Assembly: GCA_900112325.1 (NCBI GenBank)
Contig: FOLJ01000007.1
Coordinates: 186,001 to 250,000 of the forward strand
Length of the DNA: 64,000 bases
Reading direction: 5' to 3'
Source: Micromonospora sediminimaris
GTDB lineage: Bacteria > Actinomycetota > Actinomycetes > Mycobacteriales > Micromonosporaceae
The position numbers and the translations under genes are program-made. The notes under the pieces were generated by a model, which saw nothing but the letters and a program-made list of their open reading frames with translations, ran no database searches and was not told the DNA's origin. The first letter of the stretch is position 1; each line of letters starts with the position of its first letter. Shown one piece after another: positions 62,311 through 64,000 of the stretch.

Positions 62311-64000
62311 TCATTCCGGCAGGTTGGCGAGCACCACGTCGAGCACCCGGATCGCATCCGGTTTGGACAGCGGATTGTTGCCGTTGCCGCACTTGGGTGA
62401 CTGTACGCAGGACGGGCAGCCGGCCTCGCAGCCGCACTCGGCGATCGCGTCACGGGTGGCCCGTAGCCAGGACGCCGCCATGCCGTAGGCCCGCTCGGCG
62501 AAGCCCGCTCCCCCCGGATGGCCGTCGTAGACGAAGACGGTCGGGGCCTCGGTGTCCGGGTGCACCGCTGTGGAGAGCCCGCCGATGTCCCACCGGTCGC
62601 AGGTGGCGACGAGCGGCAGCAGCCCGATCGCGGCATGTTCGGCGGCGTGCAACGCCCCCGGCACGTCGGCCGGATCCACCCCGGCGGCGATCAGCGACTC
62701 GGGGGAGAGGGTGAACCAGACCGCGACGGTACGCAGCTCACGCGCCGGCAGGTCCAGCGGACGAGTGTCGATCACCTCGCCGGTGGCGATCCGTCGCCGC
62801 TGGTAGGAGACCACCTGACTGGTGACGTCCACCTCGCCGAGGAAGAGCCCGATCGGTCCGGCGTCGACGTAGGAACGCACCGAGACCACCGACAGCGAGG
62901 TGACGTCGCGGGCGTGGGTGGACCAGTCCGGCTCCTCGGGGCGCACCAGCGCGCATCCGTCGTCCAGGTCGAGGGAGTCGACCACGTACGACACGCCCTG
63001 ATGCAGGTAGACCGCGCCGGTGTGCAGCAGGAAGTGCGCGGAGCCGCCGTCGACCGTACCGAGCAGCCGGCCGGTCGCCGCCTCCACCACGCAGACCGGG
63101 GCGCCGCCCTCGCCGCGCAGATCCACCTCGGGCCGTTCCCGGTGCCGCCAGTACCAGCCGGTCGGCCGTTGGCGCAGCGCACCCGCTTCGACAAGCGCCG
63201 CCACGGCCTCCTTGGCGCCGTCACCGAAAAGCTCCAGGTCGGCCGTGGTCAACGGAGCCTCCGCCGCCGCACAGGCCAGCTGCGGGCCGAGCACGTACGG
63301 GTTGGCCGGGTCGAGCACGGTCGCCTCCACCGGCGCACCGAAGACCGCCTCCGGATGGTGCACCAGGTAGGTGTCCAGCGGGTCGTCCCGGGCCACCAGT
63401 ACCGCGAGGGCCTCCTGACCTGAGCGTCCGGCCCGGCCAGCCTGCTGCCACAGCGACGCCCGAGTGCCCGGATAGCCGCAGATCATGACCGCGTCCAGCC
63501 CGATCAGGTCGACTCCCAGCTCCAGAGCGTTGGTCGAGGCCAGCCCCAGCAGCTCGCCGTGCAGCAGCGCCCGCTCCAGCTCGCGACGCTCCTCGCGCAG
63601 GTAGCCGGCCCGGTAGGCGGCCACCCGGTCGCCGAGCCCCGGCACCGCCTCGTCGAGGCTGCGCCGGGCGCTTGTCGCCACCACCTCGGCGCCCCGGCGG
63701 GAGCGGACGAAGGCCAGCGTGCGTACCCCGGCGGCGACGGTGTCGGCGAGCAGGTCGGCGGTCTCCCGCAGCGCCGATCGGCGTACCTGGGTCAGATCGG
63801 ACGCCGCAGCGGGCTCTCCGGACCCGGCGGCCGACGGGTCCGGCGGGAGCAGCGGCGGCTCCCAGAGGGCGAAGGTGACCCCTGCCCGGGGCGAGGTGTC
63901 CTCGGTGACGGCCGTCACCGGGAGGCCGGTCAACCGGCCGGCCGCCGCGGCCGGATCGCCCGACGTCGCCGAGGCCAGCACGAACGTCGGTCCGGCGGCG
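62311..64000 (-). CDS. DEAD/DEAH-box helicase, DUF1998 type (C-terminal part, truncated by window edge)
   Basis: Only the C-terminal ~563 residues lie in the window; the gene continues beyond 64000. Motif III region LASATSGDP appears near the edge, then the second RecA domain: STNALELGVDLIGLDAVMICGYPGT and QQAGRAGR (motif VI). The C-terminal DUF1998 Cys cluster is CGCEAGCPSCVQSPKCGNGNN. Similar to Rv3649-type ATP-dependent helicases that accompany Tad-like genes; DNA repair or RNA role not established. Confidence 0.9.
   Translation of the reverse strand, partial: AAGPTFVLASATSGDPAAAAGRLTGLPVTAVTEDTSPRAGVTFALWEPPLLPPDPSAAGSGEPAAASDLTQVRRSALRETADLLADTVAAGVRTLAFVRSRRGAEVVATSARRSLDEAVPGLGDRVAAYRAGYLREERRELERALLHGELLGLASTNALELGVDLIGLDAVMICGYPGTRASLWQQAGRAGRSGQEALAVLVARDDPLDTYLVHHPEAVFGAPVEATVLDPANPYVLGPQLACAAAEAPLTTADLELFGDGAKEAVAALVEAGALRQRPTGWYWRHRERPEVDLRGEGGAPVCVVEAATGRLLGTVDGGSAHFLLHTGAVYLHQGVSYVVDSLDLDDGCALVRPEEPDWSTHARDVTSLSVVSVRSYVDAGPIGLFLGEVDVTSQVVSYQRRRIATGEVIDTRPLDLPARELRTVAVWFTLSPESLIAAGVDPADVPGALHAAEHAAIGLLPLVATCDRWDIGGLSTAVHPDTEAPTVFVYDGHPGGAGFAERAYGMAASWLRATRDAIAECGCEAGCPSCVQSPKCGNGNNPLSKPDAIRVLDVVLANLPE

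Noticed and set aside
1..64000. tRNA/rRNA genes and insertion sequences
   Set aside because: None recognised on either strand by eye; tRNAscan-type and ISfinder searches would be decisive.

Overview
The window is high-GC actinobacterial chromosome. GTG starts are frequent, genes commonly overlap by 4 nt, and the gene set fits a sporulating actinomycete of the Micromonosporaceae (Micromonospora-like; this placement is inference). No rRNA, tRNA, CRISPR array, transposase or integrase was recognised. Most genes are ordinary chromosomal ones, but several spacers carry repeat families.

Layout. 0.1-2.0 kb (minus): two overlapping paralogous serine hydrolases with a class A beta-lactamase-like fold. 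2.4-6.0 kb: paaABCDE, the phenylacetyl-CoA epoxidase operon. 6.4-12.1 kb: futalosine-route menaquinone gene mqnC, a repeat-rich spacer, an LPVTG surface protein, menG, a small ORF and a geranylgeranyl-reductase-family flavoprotein. 12.2-28.6 kb: a complete 14-gene NADH dehydrogenase I operon (nuoA-N), with a 27-codon mini-ORF between nuoL and nuoM and four in-frame 57-bp repeats between nuoM and nuoN. 28.6-29.7 kb: a long-chain polyprenyl diphosphate synthase. Complex I is therefore flanked by genes that make its quinone.

29.8-37.6 kb: MFS transporter and divergent IclR regulator, a Tat-exported PhoX-type phosphatase divergent from an ECF sigma/anti-sigma pair, RarD-like and GNAT proteins, and a small membrane protein. 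37.5-45.1 kb: a partial type VII secretion locus (eccE, two WXG100 proteins, mycP mycosin and a large SseB-domain protein with a small partner). 45.1-49.2 kb: an alpha/beta hydrolase lacking its nucleophile, a lipoprotein and a secreted M6 metalloprotease. 49.4-53.6 kb: acs with an overlapping leader mini-ORF, a repeat cluster, a degenerate Fic protein and an HAD-IB hydrolase.

54.0-61.2 kb: a two-gene operon whose first product is a membrane-anchored protein with a C-terminal VHL-beta-like domain. Next to it, across a spacer with two perfect actinobacterial DnaA boxes, lies the Tad pilus operon (ssd/cpaE-like, tadA, tadB, tadC, DUF4244 pilin, tadE, TadE-like). 61.3-64.0 kb: a LURP-one-like protein, a small ORF and the C-terminal part of a DUF1998-type DEAD/DEAH helicase cut by the window edge. 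From memory, acs - HAD - Ssd - Tad - helicase parallels M. tuberculosis Rv3667-Rv3649.

The least explained material is the VHL-like gene pair, the short ORFs and repeats placed at stop/start overlaps (nuoL-M, nuoM-N, acs leader), the Fic protein with an apparent inhibitory motif but a ruined catalytic motif, and a dispersed repeat shared by the 7.7-kb and 51.7-kb spacers.
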